DNA of 64,000 bases, taken from NCBI RefSeq assembly GCF_900090275.1, contig NZ_LT607755.1, positions 186,001-250,000 on the forward strand, in the 5' to 3' direction. Made by a program: the position numbers and the translations under genes. The DNA is from Micromonospora zamorensis (GTDB lineage Bacteria; Actinomycetota; Actinomycetes; Mycobacteriales; Micromonosporaceae). The notes below the pieces were generated by a model. The model had not been told where the DNA came from. It saw only the letters and a list, made by a program, of their open reading frames with translations, and did not search any database. Numbering within the stretch: position 1 is the stretch's first letter; every line of letters begins with the position of its first letter. Below, in pieces: positions 17,634-26,410 of the stretch.

Positions 17634-17978
17634 TCAGGCGGCCAGGCGGGAGCGGATGAGGAAGCGGACTCCGTCCGGTGCTTCCAGGGAGAAGCCGCTG
17701 CCTCTGCCCGGGACCACGTCGACGGTCAGCGTCGTGTGTTTCCACAGCTCCCACTGGGATTTCGACATCCAGAACTCGACCGGTTCCGGCACCCCGTCGA
17801 CGGTCAGCGAGGCGAGCAGGACGTCGGACGAGCCGGTACGGAACTCGCCCGCCGGGTAACACATCGGGGCGCTGCCGTCGCAGCAGCCGCCGGACTGGTG
17901 GAACATCAGTGGGCCGTGTCGCCCCCGCAGCGACCGGATCAGCTCGGCCGCGGCGGGGGTGACGGAGACGACCGGCAT
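17634..17978 (-). CDS. DUF779 protein, aldehyde dehydrogenase partner
   Basis: 114-residue protein of DUF779. Landmarks are MFHQSGGCCDGSAPMCYP (three close cysteines, possible metal site), EFWMSKSQWELWKHT and GFSLEAPDGVRFLIRSR. The family is almost always encoded next to AldB/ExaC-type aldehyde dehydrogenases; its biochemical role is not established. The ATG at 17978 shares one base with the dehydrogenase stop (TGATG), so translation is coupled. Longer upstream frames overlap the dehydrogenase and are rejected. Confidence 0.9.
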   Translation of the reverse strand: MPVVSVTPAAAELIRSLRGRHGPLMFHQSGGCCDGSAPMCYPAGEFRTGSSDVLLASLTVDGVPEPVEFWMSKSQWELWKHTTLTVDVVPGRGSGFSLEAPDGVRFLIRSRLAA

Positions 17979-19483
17979 CAGAAGAAGCCGAGCTTCTTGG
18001 TGGAGTAACTGACCAGCAGGTTCTTCGTCTGCTGGTAGTGCTCCAGCATCATCTTGTGGTTCTCCCGGCCGATGCCGGACTGCTTGTACCCGCCGAACGC
18101 GGCATGCGCCGGGTACGCGTGGTAGCAGTTCGTCCACACCCGGCCGGCCTGGATGGCCCGCCCGGCCCGGTACGCCGTGTTCATGTCCCGAGTCCATACG
18201 CCGGCACCCAACCCGTACAGGGTGTCGTTGGCGATCTTCACGGCGTCGTCGAGGTCGGCGAAGGAGGTCACCGAGACCACCGGGCCGAAGATCTCCTCCT
18301 GGAAGATCCGCATCGAGTTGTCGCCCTCGAAGATGGTCGGTTGAACGTAGTACCCGCCCGACAGGTCGCCGCCCAGGTCTGCGCGGGAGCCGCCGGTCAA
18401 GACGCGGGCACCCTCCTGCCGGCCGATGTCCAGGTAGGACAGGATCTTTTCGAGCTGGTCGTTGGAGGCCTGCGCCCCGATCATCGTGTCGGTGTCCAGG
18501 GGGTGCCCCTGCACGATCTGCTCGGTGCGAGAAACCGCCGCCGCGAGGAAGTCGCTGTAGTGGCCCTGCTGGATCAGCGCCCGGGACGGGCAGGTGCAGA
18601 CCTCACCCTGGTTGAGCGCGAACATGGTGAAGCCTTCCAGGGCCTTGTCCAGGAAGTCGTCGGATGCGGCGCTGACGTCGTCGAAGAAGATGTTCGGGCT
18701 CTTGCCGCCCAACTCCAGGGTGACCGGTTTGATGTTCTCACTGGCGTACTGCATGATCAGCCGCCCGGTGGTGGTCTCACCGGTGAAGGCCACCTTCGCG
18801 ACCCTGGCCGAGGAGGCCAGCGGCTTACCGGCCTCCACGCCGAAACCGTTGACGATGTTGAGCACGCCCGGCGGCAGCAGGTCCGCCACCAGCGACAGCC
18901 AGTAGTGGATGGACGCCGGGGTCTGCTCGGCCGGCTTGAGCACCACGGCGTTGCCGGCGGCCAGCGCGGGCGCCAGCTTCCAGGTCGCCATCAGGATCGG
19001 GAAGTTCCACGGGATGATCTGCCCGACCACGCCGAGCGGCTCGTGGAAGTGGTACGCCACGGTGTCGTCGTCGATCTCGCCGAGCGAGCCCTCCTGGGCC
19101 CGGATCGCCCCGGCGAAGTAGCGGAAGTGGTCGATGGCGAGCGGGATGTCGGCGGCGAGGGTCTCCCGGACCGGTTTGCCGTTCTCCCAGCTCTCGGCGA
19201 TGGCCAGCGACTCCAGGTTCTCCTGCATGCGGTCGGCGATCCGGTTGAGGATCAACGCCCGTTCGCCCACCGAGGTGCGCCCCCACGCGTCGGCGGCGCC
19301 GTGCGCGGCGTCCAGGGCCCTCTCCACGTCGGGGGCGGTGCCGCGGGCGACCTCGGTGAAGGTCTGCCCGGTGACCGGGGTGGGGTTCTCGAAGTAGGTG
19401 CCGCCGTGCGGCTTGACGTACTCGCCGCCGATGTAGTGGTCGTAACGGGACTGCCAGTGGGTGGGCGCGTCGTAGCGCGTCAT
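17978..19483 (-). CDS. NAD-dependent aldehyde dehydrogenase (AldB/acetaldehyde type)
   Basis: 501-residue cytoplasmic dehydrogenase oxidising short aldehydes, probably acetaldehyde, to the acid. Key residues are visible: oxyanion N160 in PWNFP, general base E257 in [10 protein letters not shown], and nucleophile C296 in [11 protein letters not shown]. The doubled CTC at the active site is typical of the ExaC/AldB group that pairs with DUF779. The operon is aldehyde dehydrogenase then DUF779. The GAF-domain regulator upstream on the same strand, only 39 bases away, fits control by an aldehyde or alcohol signal. Confidence 0.93.
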   Translation of the reverse strand: MTRYDAPTHWQSRYDHYIGGEYVKPHGGTYFENPTPVTGQTFTEVARGTAPDVERALDAAHGAADAWGRTSVGERALILNRIADRMQENLESLAIAESWENGKPVRETLAADIPLAIDHFRYFAGAIRAQEGSLGEIDDDTVAYHFHEPLGVVGQIIPWNFPILMATWKLAPALAAGNAVVLKPAEQTPASIHYWLSLVADLLPPGVLNIVNGFGVEAGKPLASSARVAKVAFTGETTTGRLIMQYASENIKPVTLELGGKSPNIFFDDVSAASDDFLDKALEGFTMFALNQGEVCTCPSRALIQQGHYSDFLAAAVSRTEQIVQGHPLDTDTMIGAQASNDQLEKILSYLDIGRQEGARVLTGGSRADLGGDLSGGYYVQPTIFEGDNSMRIFQEEIFGPVVSVTSFADLDDAVKIANDTLYGLGAGVWTRDMNTAYRAGRAIQAGRVWTNCYHAYPAHAAFGGYKQSGIGRENHKMMLEHYQQTKNLLVSYSTKKLGFF

Positions 19484-19522
19484 GGTGACCTCCGCCGTCG
19501 ATGGGGGATGACGGCGGGAAGG

Positions 19523-20806
19523 CTAGTTTCGCGGACGTTGCAGGAACGTTGCGCGCTCCAACGCGTACTCCCTGGCGAGCTGGTCGATGCGCGCGAGGGC
19601 GAGGGGCCGACGCGGCGCGCCCAGCGGCAACGCCCGCGCCAGGGCCTGCCACACGACCAGGTCGTCGGCGCCGGCGGGCGTCGCGGTCCAGGCCGCGAGC
19701 AGCGCCGGGTCCGCGGTGGCCAGCACGGCCGCGCGGAGGTGACCGTCGATCAGCCGGCGCAGTCGCGTCACTCCCGGCGCGTCCGAGCCGGGCAGCAACG
19801 GCCCGGAATACGCGTCGAGCGCGCCCGCCGCATCGCCCTGGTCCAGCCGGTGGGCGAGGGTGGTGAAGTCGGCGCGGACGGTGCCGCGCAGCCGGTAGGG
19901 GCGGGAGTCGAGCAGCTCGGGGCCGAGCACCCGGCGCAACCGGGACAGCTCGGCGCGCAGGGTGACCGGGTGCAGCCGGTCGTCGCCGTACAGGTCGAGG
20001 CCGAGCTGAACGCCGGTGCGTCCCTCCGGGTGGTGCAGCAGCAGCACCAGCAACTCGCTGTGCCGGCGACCGAGTCGGATCCGCCGGCCGTCCACCCGCA
20101 GGTCCGCCTCGTCGCGACCGAGCGCGGTCACCGTGGTGACGCCGGGCTCCACCGGTTGGCCGGCGGCGAGCTGCGCCTCGGCGGCCCGGGCGGTGGCACG
20201 GACGAGGGCCAGACTGTGCGGATTGGCCAGGTGGTCCCCGCCGGTGATGTCGATCGCGCCGAGCAGCCGGCCGGTGGCGGGGTCGTGGATCGGCGCGGCC
20301 GCGCACGTCCAGCGTTGCACCGGGCGGCTGAAGTGCTCGGTGGCGAAGATCTGCACGCTGTGGTCGACGGCCAGCGCGGTGCCGGGCGCGTTGGTGCCGG
20401 CGTGCGTCTCGTCCCAGCGGGCGCCGGGCACGAAGTTCATCCGTTCGGCGTGCCGGAGCACGCCCGGATGCCCCTCGACCCAGAGCAGTCGCCCGTCCGC
20501 GTCGCAGACCGCCATCAGGTGCGCGCCGTCCTGGGCGATGCCGCCGAGCAGGTCCCGGAACAGCGGCAGCACCCGGGCCAACGGGTGAACGGCCCGGTAC
20601 GCGGCCAGGACGTCGTCGGCCAGGTCGACAGGTGGGGTGGCCTCGGGGTCGAGTCGTGCCGAGCGTTCCCAGGAGCGGCGCACCACGTCCCGCACCCGGT
20701 GTGGCGCGGCGCCGGCGGTGAGGAAGGCTTCGTGGGCGGCACCGACCTGCGCGATCCGTTCCGCCGGATCGACGCCGAACTCCAGGGCGAGCCACGGGTC
20801 AGCCAT
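19523..20806 (-). CDS. GAF-domain regulator with SARP-like DNA-binding domain
   Basis: 427-residue likely activator of the aldehyde dehydrogenase operon. The N-terminal half resembles AcoR-type regulators: RDVVRRSWERSARL, then a GAF sensor (LMAVCDADGRLLWVEG; NFVPGARWDETHAGTNAPGTAL). AcoR itself carries a sigma-54 AAA+ ATPase next; that is absent. Instead residues of about 250-330 look like an OmpR/SARP winged helix (LRVDGRRIRLGRRHSELLVL; LRAELSRLRRVLGPELLDS), followed by a helical tail. ATG at 20806 is set by GAGGAGGT 7 bases upstream; an ATG at 20830 would place that site inside the gene. Confidence 0.85.
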   Translation of the reverse strand: MADPWLALEFGVDPAERIAQVGAAHEAFLTAGAAPHRVRDVVRRSWERSARLDPEATPPVDLADDVLAAYRAVHPLARVLPLFRDLLGGIAQDGAHLMAVCDADGRLLWVEGHPGVLRHAERMNFVPGARWDETHAGTNAPGTALAVDHSVQIFATEHFSRPVQRWTCAAAPIHDPATGRLLGAIDITGGDHLANPHSLALVRATARAAEAQLAAGQPVEPGVTTVTALGRDEADLRVDGRRIRLGRRHSELLVLLLHHPEGRTGVQLGLDLYGDDRLHPVTLRAELSRLRRVLGPELLDSRPYRLRGTVRADFTTLAHRLDQGDAAGALDAYSGPLLPGSDAPGVTRLRRLIDGHLRAAVLATADPALLAAWTATPAGADDLVVWQALARALPLGAPRRPLALARIDQLAREYALERATFLQRPRN

Positions 20807-21044
20807 CAGGGCGACCTCCTCGGCCCCCATCGTGACGCAGCTCACCCTCGATCGCCAACCATCGTGGCCCGCCGGACCCCTGGGCGCAGACGGCGCGGCG
20901 CGGGACGAAGCCGGCACGGCGAGGGTTGCAATGGTTTGTCCGCTGGTCGCTGCCGTGGAGGATGGCTTTCGCGGGTCCTTACAGAACCCTTAACCCGGGC
21001 CTGCGACGGTATGCCGGGCAAGCGGAACTCGGGGGAGCAGACAC

Positions 21045-21710
21045 GTGCGGGTGCTGGTGGCGGACGACGAACGGTTGTTGGCGGACACGGTGGCCCAAGG
21101 GCTGCGCCGCCTCTCGATGGCCGTCGACGTCTGCTACGACGGTGACGGCGCGCTGGAGCGGATCGGGGTCAACCGGTACGACGTCGCGGTGCTCGACCGG
21201 GACATGCCGGGACACACCGGTGACGAGGTCTGCCGCAGCATCACCGACTCACAGGTCGGCACCCGGGTGCTGCTGCTCACCGCCGCGGCCGGCATCCGGG
21301 ACCGGGTGGAGGGTCTCGGTCTCGGCGCGGACGACTACCTGACCAAGCCGTTCGCCTTCGCCGAGCTGGTCGCCCGGGTGCAGGCCCTCGGTCGACGGTC
21401 CGCGCCGGCACTGCCACCGGTGCTCGCCCAGGACGGCCTGGTGCTGGACGTGGGCCGACACGTGGCCACCCGGGACGGCCGCCCGCTCGCGCTGAGCCCG
21501 AAGGAGTTCGCGGTGCTGCACGTGCTGCTGCGCGCGGACGGGCAGGTGGTCAGCGCCGAGGAGTTGTTGGAGCAGGCCTGGGACGAGTTCGCCGACCCGT
21601 TCACCAACGCCGTACGGGTCACCGTGATGACGTTGCGCAGGAAGCTCGGCGACCCGGCGGTCATCCACACCGTGCCGAAGGCCGGCTACCGCATCGGTGG
21701 GACGGCGTGA
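21045..21710 (+). CDS. OmpR-family response regulator (VanR-like)
   Basis: 221 residues. The receiver domain has acidic pocket D8/D9, phosphoacceptor D51 (VAVLDRDMPG) and the conserved TKPF lysine near 105. The C-terminal winged helix reads ALSPKEFAVLHVLLRADGQVV and then NAVRVTVMTLRRKLGDP. GTG at 21045 has GGGGGAG upstream. It overlaps the kinase gene by GTGA, and the unit continues into cell-wall ligase and dipeptidase genes, so it probably senses envelope stress or a glycopeptide-like signal (inference from context). Confidence 0.9.
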   Translation: MRVLVADDERLLADTVAQGLRRLSMAVDVCYDGDGALERIGVNRYDVAVLDRDMPGHTGDEVCRSITDSQVGTRVLLLTAAAGIRDRVEGLGLGADDYLTKPFAFAELVARVQALGRRSAPALPPVLAQDGLVLDVGRHVATRDGRPLALSPKEFAVLHVLLRADGQVVSAEELLEQAWDEFADPFTNAVRVTVMTLRRKLGDPAVIHTVPKAGYRIGGTA

Positions 21711-22771
21711 CCTGGACGCCCCGACGTCGGGTGCTGCTCGTGGGCCTGCTGGCACTGCTCGCCGGGCCGCTGCTGCCGACGATGGGCAGGTGGGTGTCGG
21801 GGGTGACCTGGACCTGGGGACAGCAGTTCTGCGACCTGCCGGTGCCCGGTCTGATCTCGACCTGCGCCGACGTGCGCCCGGGGGCGTTCGTGCTGCCCCT
21901 GCTGTCCGTGCTGCTCGTCACCGTGACCGCACTGGTGGCGCTCTGGTTCGGTGCGGCCTGGTGCCTGCGCCCGGTCCGTGACCTCGTCGGACCGATCGGG
22001 CACCTCGGCCCGCAGAACCTCGGTCACCGGATCCGGCCCCGCGGCGGGGACGAGCTGGCCCAGCTCTCCCGCGCGATCGACGAGATGATGGAACGCGTCT
22101 CCGCCGGATACGAGGGGCAGCGACGGTTCGCCGCGAACGCCTCACACGAGCTGCGTACGCCGCTGGCGGTGCAGCGGACGCTGATCGAGGTCGGCATGGC
22201 CCAGGCGCTCACCAGTGAGCAGTTGGAGCTGTTGACCAGCCAGCTGCTGGAGACCAACGAGCGCAACGAGCGGCTGATCGAGGGACTGCTCGCACTCAGC
22301 GAGAGCGACCAGGGCCTGCGCTCGCGGATCCCGCAGCGGCTGGACACGATCGTCGAGGCGGTGCTCGCCGGGTATCAGGACCGCGCCCGGGAGGCCGGCG
22401 TCACCATCGACACCCATCTCGCGCCCCGGGTCGTCGTCGGCGAACGGGTGCTGCTGGAACGCCTGGTCACCAACCTGGTGGAGAACGGGATCAAGTACAA
22501 CCGGCGCGGCGGCTCGCTGACCGTCGCGGTGAGCGGCGCGCCCGCGCTGACCGTGGTCAACACCGGTCAGCCGGTGCCGGCCGAGGCGGTGGCCGGTCTC
22601 TTCGAGCCGTTCCGACGGCTCGCCCGGGACCGCACCTCGCAGGGCGGAGGCGCCGGCCTGGGGCTGGCCATCGCCCGCTCGATCACCCAGGCGCACGACG
22701 GCATCATCGCGGCCCGGCCCGCCGAACACGGCGGTCTGCGGGTCGACGTCCAACTACCCAATGTGACCTAG
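21707..22771 (+). CDS. HAMP-type sensor histidine kinase (VanS-like)
   Basis: 354-residue membrane kinase. Two helices (about 8-25 and 65-90) enclose a short 40-residue extracytoplasmic loop with two cysteines. A HAMP linker follows (LRPVRDLVGPIGHL). The phosphoacceptor box is ANASHELRTPLAVQ, the N box LVTNLVENGIKYN, and the ATP lid GGGAGLGLAIARS. The small external loop suggests that the signal is detected in or near the membrane. It is coupled to the response regulator by a four-base overlap. A 72-base gap separates it from the PLP enzyme. Confidence 0.9.
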   Translation: MTWTPRRRVLLVGLLALLAGPLLPTMGRWVSGVTWTWGQQFCDLPVPGLISTCADVRPGAFVLPLLSVLLVTVTALVALWFGAAWCLRPVRDLVGPIGHLGPQNLGHRIRPRGGDELAQLSRAIDEMMERVSAGYEGQRRFAANASHELRTPLAVQRTLIEVGMAQALTSEQLELLTSQLLETNERNERLIEGLLALSESDQGLRSRIPQRLDTIVEAVLAGYQDRAREAGVTIDTHLAPRVVVGERVLLERLVTNLVENGIKYNRRGGSLTVAVSGAPALTVVNTGQPVPAEAVAGLFEPFRRLARDRTSQGGGAGLGLAIARSITQAHDGIIAARPAEHGGLRVDVQLPNVT

Positions 22772-22843
22772 CGCTCCACCCACCTCCCGGGGTCCCGCCT
22801 ACCGCTGGATCCCGCCTGTGGTGTGCCCGAAAGGAGAAAGACG

Positions 22844-23869
22844 ATGTCACACACCGTTGGCCAGGTTCGGGCCGATGTCGAGGAGGCCGCCCGCTGGCTG
22901 GCCGGCCGGGTGGTCCGCACACCCGTGCTGCGGTCCCCGGTGATCGACGGTCTGGCCGGGGCCCGGATCCTGCTCAAGGCCGAGAACCTCCAGAACGGCG
23001 GCTCGTACAAGATGCGGGGCGCGCTGCGGGCGGTCAGCCGGCTCGCCGCCTCCGGCCACACCGGGGTGATCGCGCAGAGCACCGGCAACCACGCGATAGC
23101 GGTGGCGTTGGCGGCCCGGGAGCACGGGCTCACGGCCACCGTGGTGCTGCCGGTCGACGCGGCGTCGACGAAGGTCGACCGGGCCCGCGCGGCGGGGGCG
23201 CGGGTGGTGCTCGCCGGCACCGACGTCGCGGAGCGGGTGGCGGTGGTCGACGGGCTCAGCGACGAGAGCGGTCACCCGGTCGTCGACGCGTACGACCACC
23301 CGGACGTCATCGCCGGGCAGGGCACGGCCAGCCTGGAGCTGATCGAGGAGGCCGAGCGCGCGGGCACACCGCTGGACGCGCTGGTCGTACCGGTCGGTGG
23401 TGGTGGCGGGGTGGCCGGCGCGTGCCTGGCCGCCGCCGGCAGGGGCATCGAGGTGTACGGCGTGGAACCTGTCGGTTGTGACTCGCTCGCCCGCAGCCTG
23501 GCGGCAGGTGTTCGCGTCCCGGTCGCACCGGCGCCCACGATCGCGGACGGGCTGCGGCCGTCCTGTGTGGGTGAGCTGCCGTTCGCCATCGTGCGCGACG
23601 TGCTGCGCGGGGTCGTCCGGGTCGACGACGACGAGATCGGGGCGGCGTTCCGGCTGATCCTGATGGAGCTCAAGGTGCTCGCCGAGCCGTCCGGTGCGGC
23701 CGGCCTGGCCGGCGCGCTCCAGCTGGCCGGTGACGAGCGCGTGGGTCCCGGTCGGCGGCGGACGGTCGGCGTGGTGCTGACCGGCGGGAACGTGGAGGCA
23801 TCAGTGGTGGCCCGGTTGTCCACCCAGCGGTCCGCCGCGGTGACGACTGTCGAGGGGATGGCGGCGTGA
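22844..23869 (+). CDS. Fold-type II PLP enzyme (serine/threonine dehydratase or racemase family)
   Basis: 341-residue enzyme. The PLP lysine is K56 in NGGSYKMRGA; the phosphate-binding loop is VGGGGGVAGA; QSTGNHA (78-84) is the substrate loop. Relatives deaminate serine or threonine, or racemise serine. In eukaryotic serine racemase the residue before GNH is a catalytic serine, and in dehydratases usually alanine; here it is T80, a hydroxyl residue, which leaves the activity open. AAGGAG precedes the ATG at 22844. The ligase gene overlaps its stop by four bases, so the two enzymes are probably made together. A D-serine supply role is inference. Confidence 0.82.
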   Translation: MSHTVGQVRADVEEAARWLAGRVVRTPVLRSPVIDGLAGARILLKAENLQNGGSYKMRGALRAVSRLAASGHTGVIAQSTGNHAIAVALAAREHGLTATVVLPVDAASTKVDRARAAGARVVLAGTDVAERVAVVDGLSDESGHPVVDAYDHPDVIAGQGTASLELIEEAERAGTPLDALVVPVGGGGGVAGACLAAAGRGIEVYGVEPVGCDSLARSLAAGVRVPVAPAPTIADGLRPSCVGELPFAIVRDVLRGVVRVDDDEIGAAFRLILMELKVLAEPSGAAGLAGALQLAGDERVGPGRRRTVGVVLTGGNVEASVVARLSTQRSAAVTTVEGMAA

Positions 23870-24996
23870 GCGCGCCTGTTCGGATCGGAATCCTGTTCGG
23901 TGGACCGTCGGCGGAGCACGAGGTGTCCTGCGCGTCCGCGCTCGGCGTGGCCCGGGCGCTCGCCGGCGGCGGCTACCGCACTGTCGCCATCGGTGTCACC
24001 CGCAGCGGCGGGTTTCGGCTGCTGCCCGACGCGCTGCTGGCCGAGCTGCGCGACCGGCCGGCCGGTGCGCGGGCCATCGACGACCGCCTGGTGGTGTCCG
24101 GGCCGTCGGTCGAGCTGCGGGCCGGTCCGCGTCCCGGCGTCGTGCAGGTGTGCGCCGGCAACGCCCCCGGCGCGGTGCACGCCGAGCTGGACGTGGTCTT
24201 CCCGGTGCTGCACGGCCCGTTCGGTGAGGACGGTGTGGTGCAGGGGCTGTTGGAGGCGCTGAACGTGCCGTACGTGGGGTGCGGCATCCTCGCCTCGGCA
24301 GTCGGCATGAACAAGGTGGCGATGAAGCGGGCGTTGCGCGCCGAGGCCGTTCCGGTCACCCCGTACGTCGCGTTCGACGCGCACACCTACCGGGCCGTCG
24401 ACGACCCGGAGAAGCTGGTCGTCGGGCTGCGCCGGCCGCTCTTCGTGAAGCCGGCCAGCATGGGTTCGTCGATCGGCATCTCCCGCGTCGGTGAGGGTGA
24501 CGACCTGGCCGCCGCCGTGGAGGAGGCGCTGCGCCACGACCAGCTCGTCATGGTCGAGCAGGGGGTCACCGGCAGGGAGCTGGAGTGCGCGGTCCTCGGT
24601 GGCTGGCGCCCCGAGGCGTCGGCGGTGGGCGAGGTACGCGTCGCCGGCGGATGGTTCGACTATCAGCAGAAGTACTTCGGCGACAGCGATCCGATGATCG
24701 TCCCCGCCTCGCTGCCGGACGAGGTGACCGCGCGGGTTCGGGAGCTGTCGCTGCGCGCGTTCGCCGCGATCGGCGGTTGGGGCCTGGCCCGGGTGGACTT
24801 CTTCTACGACGAGACGACCGGTGAGGTGTACGTCAACGAGCTGAACACCATGCCTGGCTTCACCGCGCACTCGATGTACCCGAAGGTGTGGGCGGCCGTC
24901 GGCGTCGCCTACCGGGAGGTGGTGGACCGCCTCGTCGAGCTGGCCCGTGTCCGGCACGCGGAACGGCCGTCGACCCCGGTGGGGAACGCCCGATGA
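23866..24996 (+). CDS. D-alanine-D-alanine (D-Ala-D-X) ligase family
   Basis: 376-residue ATP-grasp ligase joining D-Ala to a second D-residue for peptidoglycan. Visible are GGPSAEHEVS with E17, LHGPFGEDG (115-123), KPASMGSSIG (195-204) and the metal site EVYVNELNTMPGF (320-332). The specificity loop is FDYQQKY (264-270), keeping the Lys-Tyr pair of D-Ala-D-Ala and D-Ala-D-Ser ligases. D-lactate ligases such as VanA have a histidine there, so a D-Lac product is unlikely. Start GTG at 23866 overlaps the PLP gene. It is likely a second, inducible ligase, since the housekeeping ddl normally lies elsewhere. Confidence 0.9.
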   Translation: MSAPVRIGILFGGPSAEHEVSCASALGVARALAGGGYRTVAIGVTRSGGFRLLPDALLAELRDRPAGARAIDDRLVVSGPSVELRAGPRPGVVQVCAGNAPGAVHAELDVVFPVLHGPFGEDGVVQGLLEALNVPYVGCGILASAVGMNKVAMKRALRAEAVPVTPYVAFDAHTYRAVDDPEKLVVGLRRPLFVKPASMGSSIGISRVGEGDDLAAAVEEALRHDQLVMVEQGVTGRELECAVLGGWRPEASAVGEVRVAGGWFDYQQKYFGDSDPMIVPASLPDEVTARVRELSLRAFAAIGGWGLARVDFFYDETTGEVYVNELNTMPGFTAHSMYPKVWAAVGVAYREVVDRLVELARVRHAERPSTPVGNAR

Positions 24997-25670
24997 TCCT
25001 GCTCTCCGATCCCCGGGTGGCGGCCGTGCCCAGCTCCGACGACGGCGACCCGCTGGTGGACCTGCGTGCGCTGCCGGAGCTGCGCCTCGACGGCCGCGCG
25101 ACCGACCCCGCCGGGGCGTACGCCAGGCTGCGCGCGGGAGTCGTGGACCGCCTGCTGGCCGCGCAGCGTTTCCTGCCCGCCGGCATGCGCCTGCTGGTCG
25201 TCGAGGGTTACCGCCCGTACCAGGCGCAGTTGGCCATCTTCACCGGCTACCGGGACGAGCTGCGCCGACGGCACCCGGACTGGCCCCCGCAGCGACTGCA
25301 CCGGGAGACCACCAAGTTCGTCTCGCCGGTCGACGTGGCCCCGCACAGCACCGGCGGGGCGGTCGACGTGACCCTGTGCACCGACGACGGGGTGGAGCTG
25401 GACCTGGGCACGGCTATCGACGCGACCCCGGAGGACAGTGCAGACGCCTGCTTCACCGACGCACCCACGATCGGTCGCACCGCCCGCCGACACCGGCGGA
25501 TCCTGGTGGACGCTCTCGGCGGCGCGGGGATGGTGAACTACCCGACCGAGTGGTGGCACTGGTCGTACGGGGACCGTTACTGGGCGCTGATCACCGGTGC
25601 GCCGCGCACCCGGTACGGGCCGGTGGACCTGGCCGCCGCACGATCGATACCCGTCCCGGCTGAACGGTAG
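24993..25670 (+). CDS. vanX: D-Ala-D-Ala dipeptidase, VanX/M15D family
   Basis: 225-residue zinc dipeptidase that removes D-Ala-D-Ala, forcing use of an altered dipeptide. Zinc ligands and catalytic residues are in place: R74 (EGYRP), H118 and D125 (HSTGGAVD), E186 and H189 (EWWH). ATG at 24993 overlaps the ligase stop by four bases. No signal peptide is present, so it acts in the cytoplasm like VanX. With the ligase, the PLP enzyme and the two-component genes, it forms a compact cell-wall remodelling operon; VanH is missing. Confidence 0.9.
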   Translation: MILLSDPRVAAVPSSDDGDPLVDLRALPELRLDGRATDPAGAYARLRAGVVDRLLAAQRFLPAGMRLLVVEGYRPYQAQLAIFTGYRDELRRRHPDWPPQRLHRETTKFVSPVDVAPHSTGGAVDVTLCTDDGVELDLGTAIDATPEDSADACFTDAPTIGRTARRHRRILVDALGGAGMVNYPTEWWHWSYGDRYWALITGAPRTRYGPVDLAAARSIPVPAER

Positions 25671-25728
25671 GGCGCTCCCGTCCGTACCAGGTGAGTGAAG
25701 GACACCACCGAGGACGGGAGTGACGGCG

Positions 25729-26400
25729 ATGAGGGTGCAGCGCAGGCACGTGCTGGCGGCGACCGTGGCGGTCGTCGCCGCCGCGGGTGTGGCGGTGGGG
25801 ACCAGCTTCGGGTTCGCCGGCACCACCCCGGCACGGTCGTCCGTCTGCTCCGGCTCGGTCACGTTCTCGGCGGAGGGCGGTGCGCCAGCGGCCACCAGCG
25901 ACCGTTTCCCGGTGGGTACCCGGTTGCGGGTGACCAACCTGGACAACAACCGGGCTGCCACGGTGACGGTGACCGGCCCGTCGGGTAGCTGTGTGCTGCT
26001 CAACGCCGCCGCCATGGAGCTGGTCCGGGAGCCGGGCAAGAACGTGATCCGCCGCAACGTGGTGGAGCGGCTGGACGGAGCGGCGCCGGTCGGGCAGCCA
26101 CCTGCCGGCACGGTCCGTCCCGGCGTTGCGTCTCCCGGCGCACCCGGCCCGGCACCCAGCTCGGTCTGCTCGGGGCCGATCACCTTCTTCGCCGAGGTTG
26201 GAGCACCGGCGGCGACCAGTGGACAGTTCCCGGTGGGCACCCGGCTGCGCGTGACCAACCTGGACAACAACCGGGTGACGACGGTGACGGTGACCGGCCC
26301 GTCGGGCAGTTGTGTGCTGCTCAACGACGCCGCGATGGCGCAGATCCGGGAGCCGGGCAAGAACCTCATCCGCCGCAACACGGTCGAGGTCATCCGCTGA
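25729..26400 (+). CDS. Exported protein with two RlpA-like double-psi barrel repeats
   Basis: 223 residues: a signal peptide (VQRRHVLAATVAVVAAAGVAVG) and two copies of a 75-residue domain (about 38-110 and 148-223) joined by a proline linker. Each copy reads CSG, FPVGTRLRVTNLDNNR, VTVTGPSGSCVLLN, then EPGKN and IRRN. This resembles the RlpA/expansin double-psi barrel, where VTNL and GTRVRV are hallmarks. The catalytic Asp of RlpA (DRGP) is not kept; TGPSGSC stands there, so it may bind glycan rather than cut it. A GTG at 25720 is an alternative start. It lies 58 bases after vanX. Confidence 0.78.
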   Translation: MRVQRRHVLAATVAVVAAAGVAVGTSFGFAGTTPARSSVCSGSVTFSAEGGAPAATSDRFPVGTRLRVTNLDNNRAATVTVTGPSGSCVLLNAAAMELVREPGKNVIRRNVVERLDGAAPVGQPPAGTVRPGVASPGAPGPAPSSVCSGPITFFAEVGAPAATSGQFPVGTRLRVTNLDNNRVTTVTVTGPSGSCVLLNDAAMAQIREPGKNLIRRNTVEVIR

Positions 26401-26410
26401 CGCTCCAGCC

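Noticed and set aside
21045..25670. Classical VanHAX vancomycin resistance
   Set aside because: There is no D-lactate dehydrogenase, and the ligase keeps the Lys-Tyr loop rather than the histidine of D-lactate ligases.
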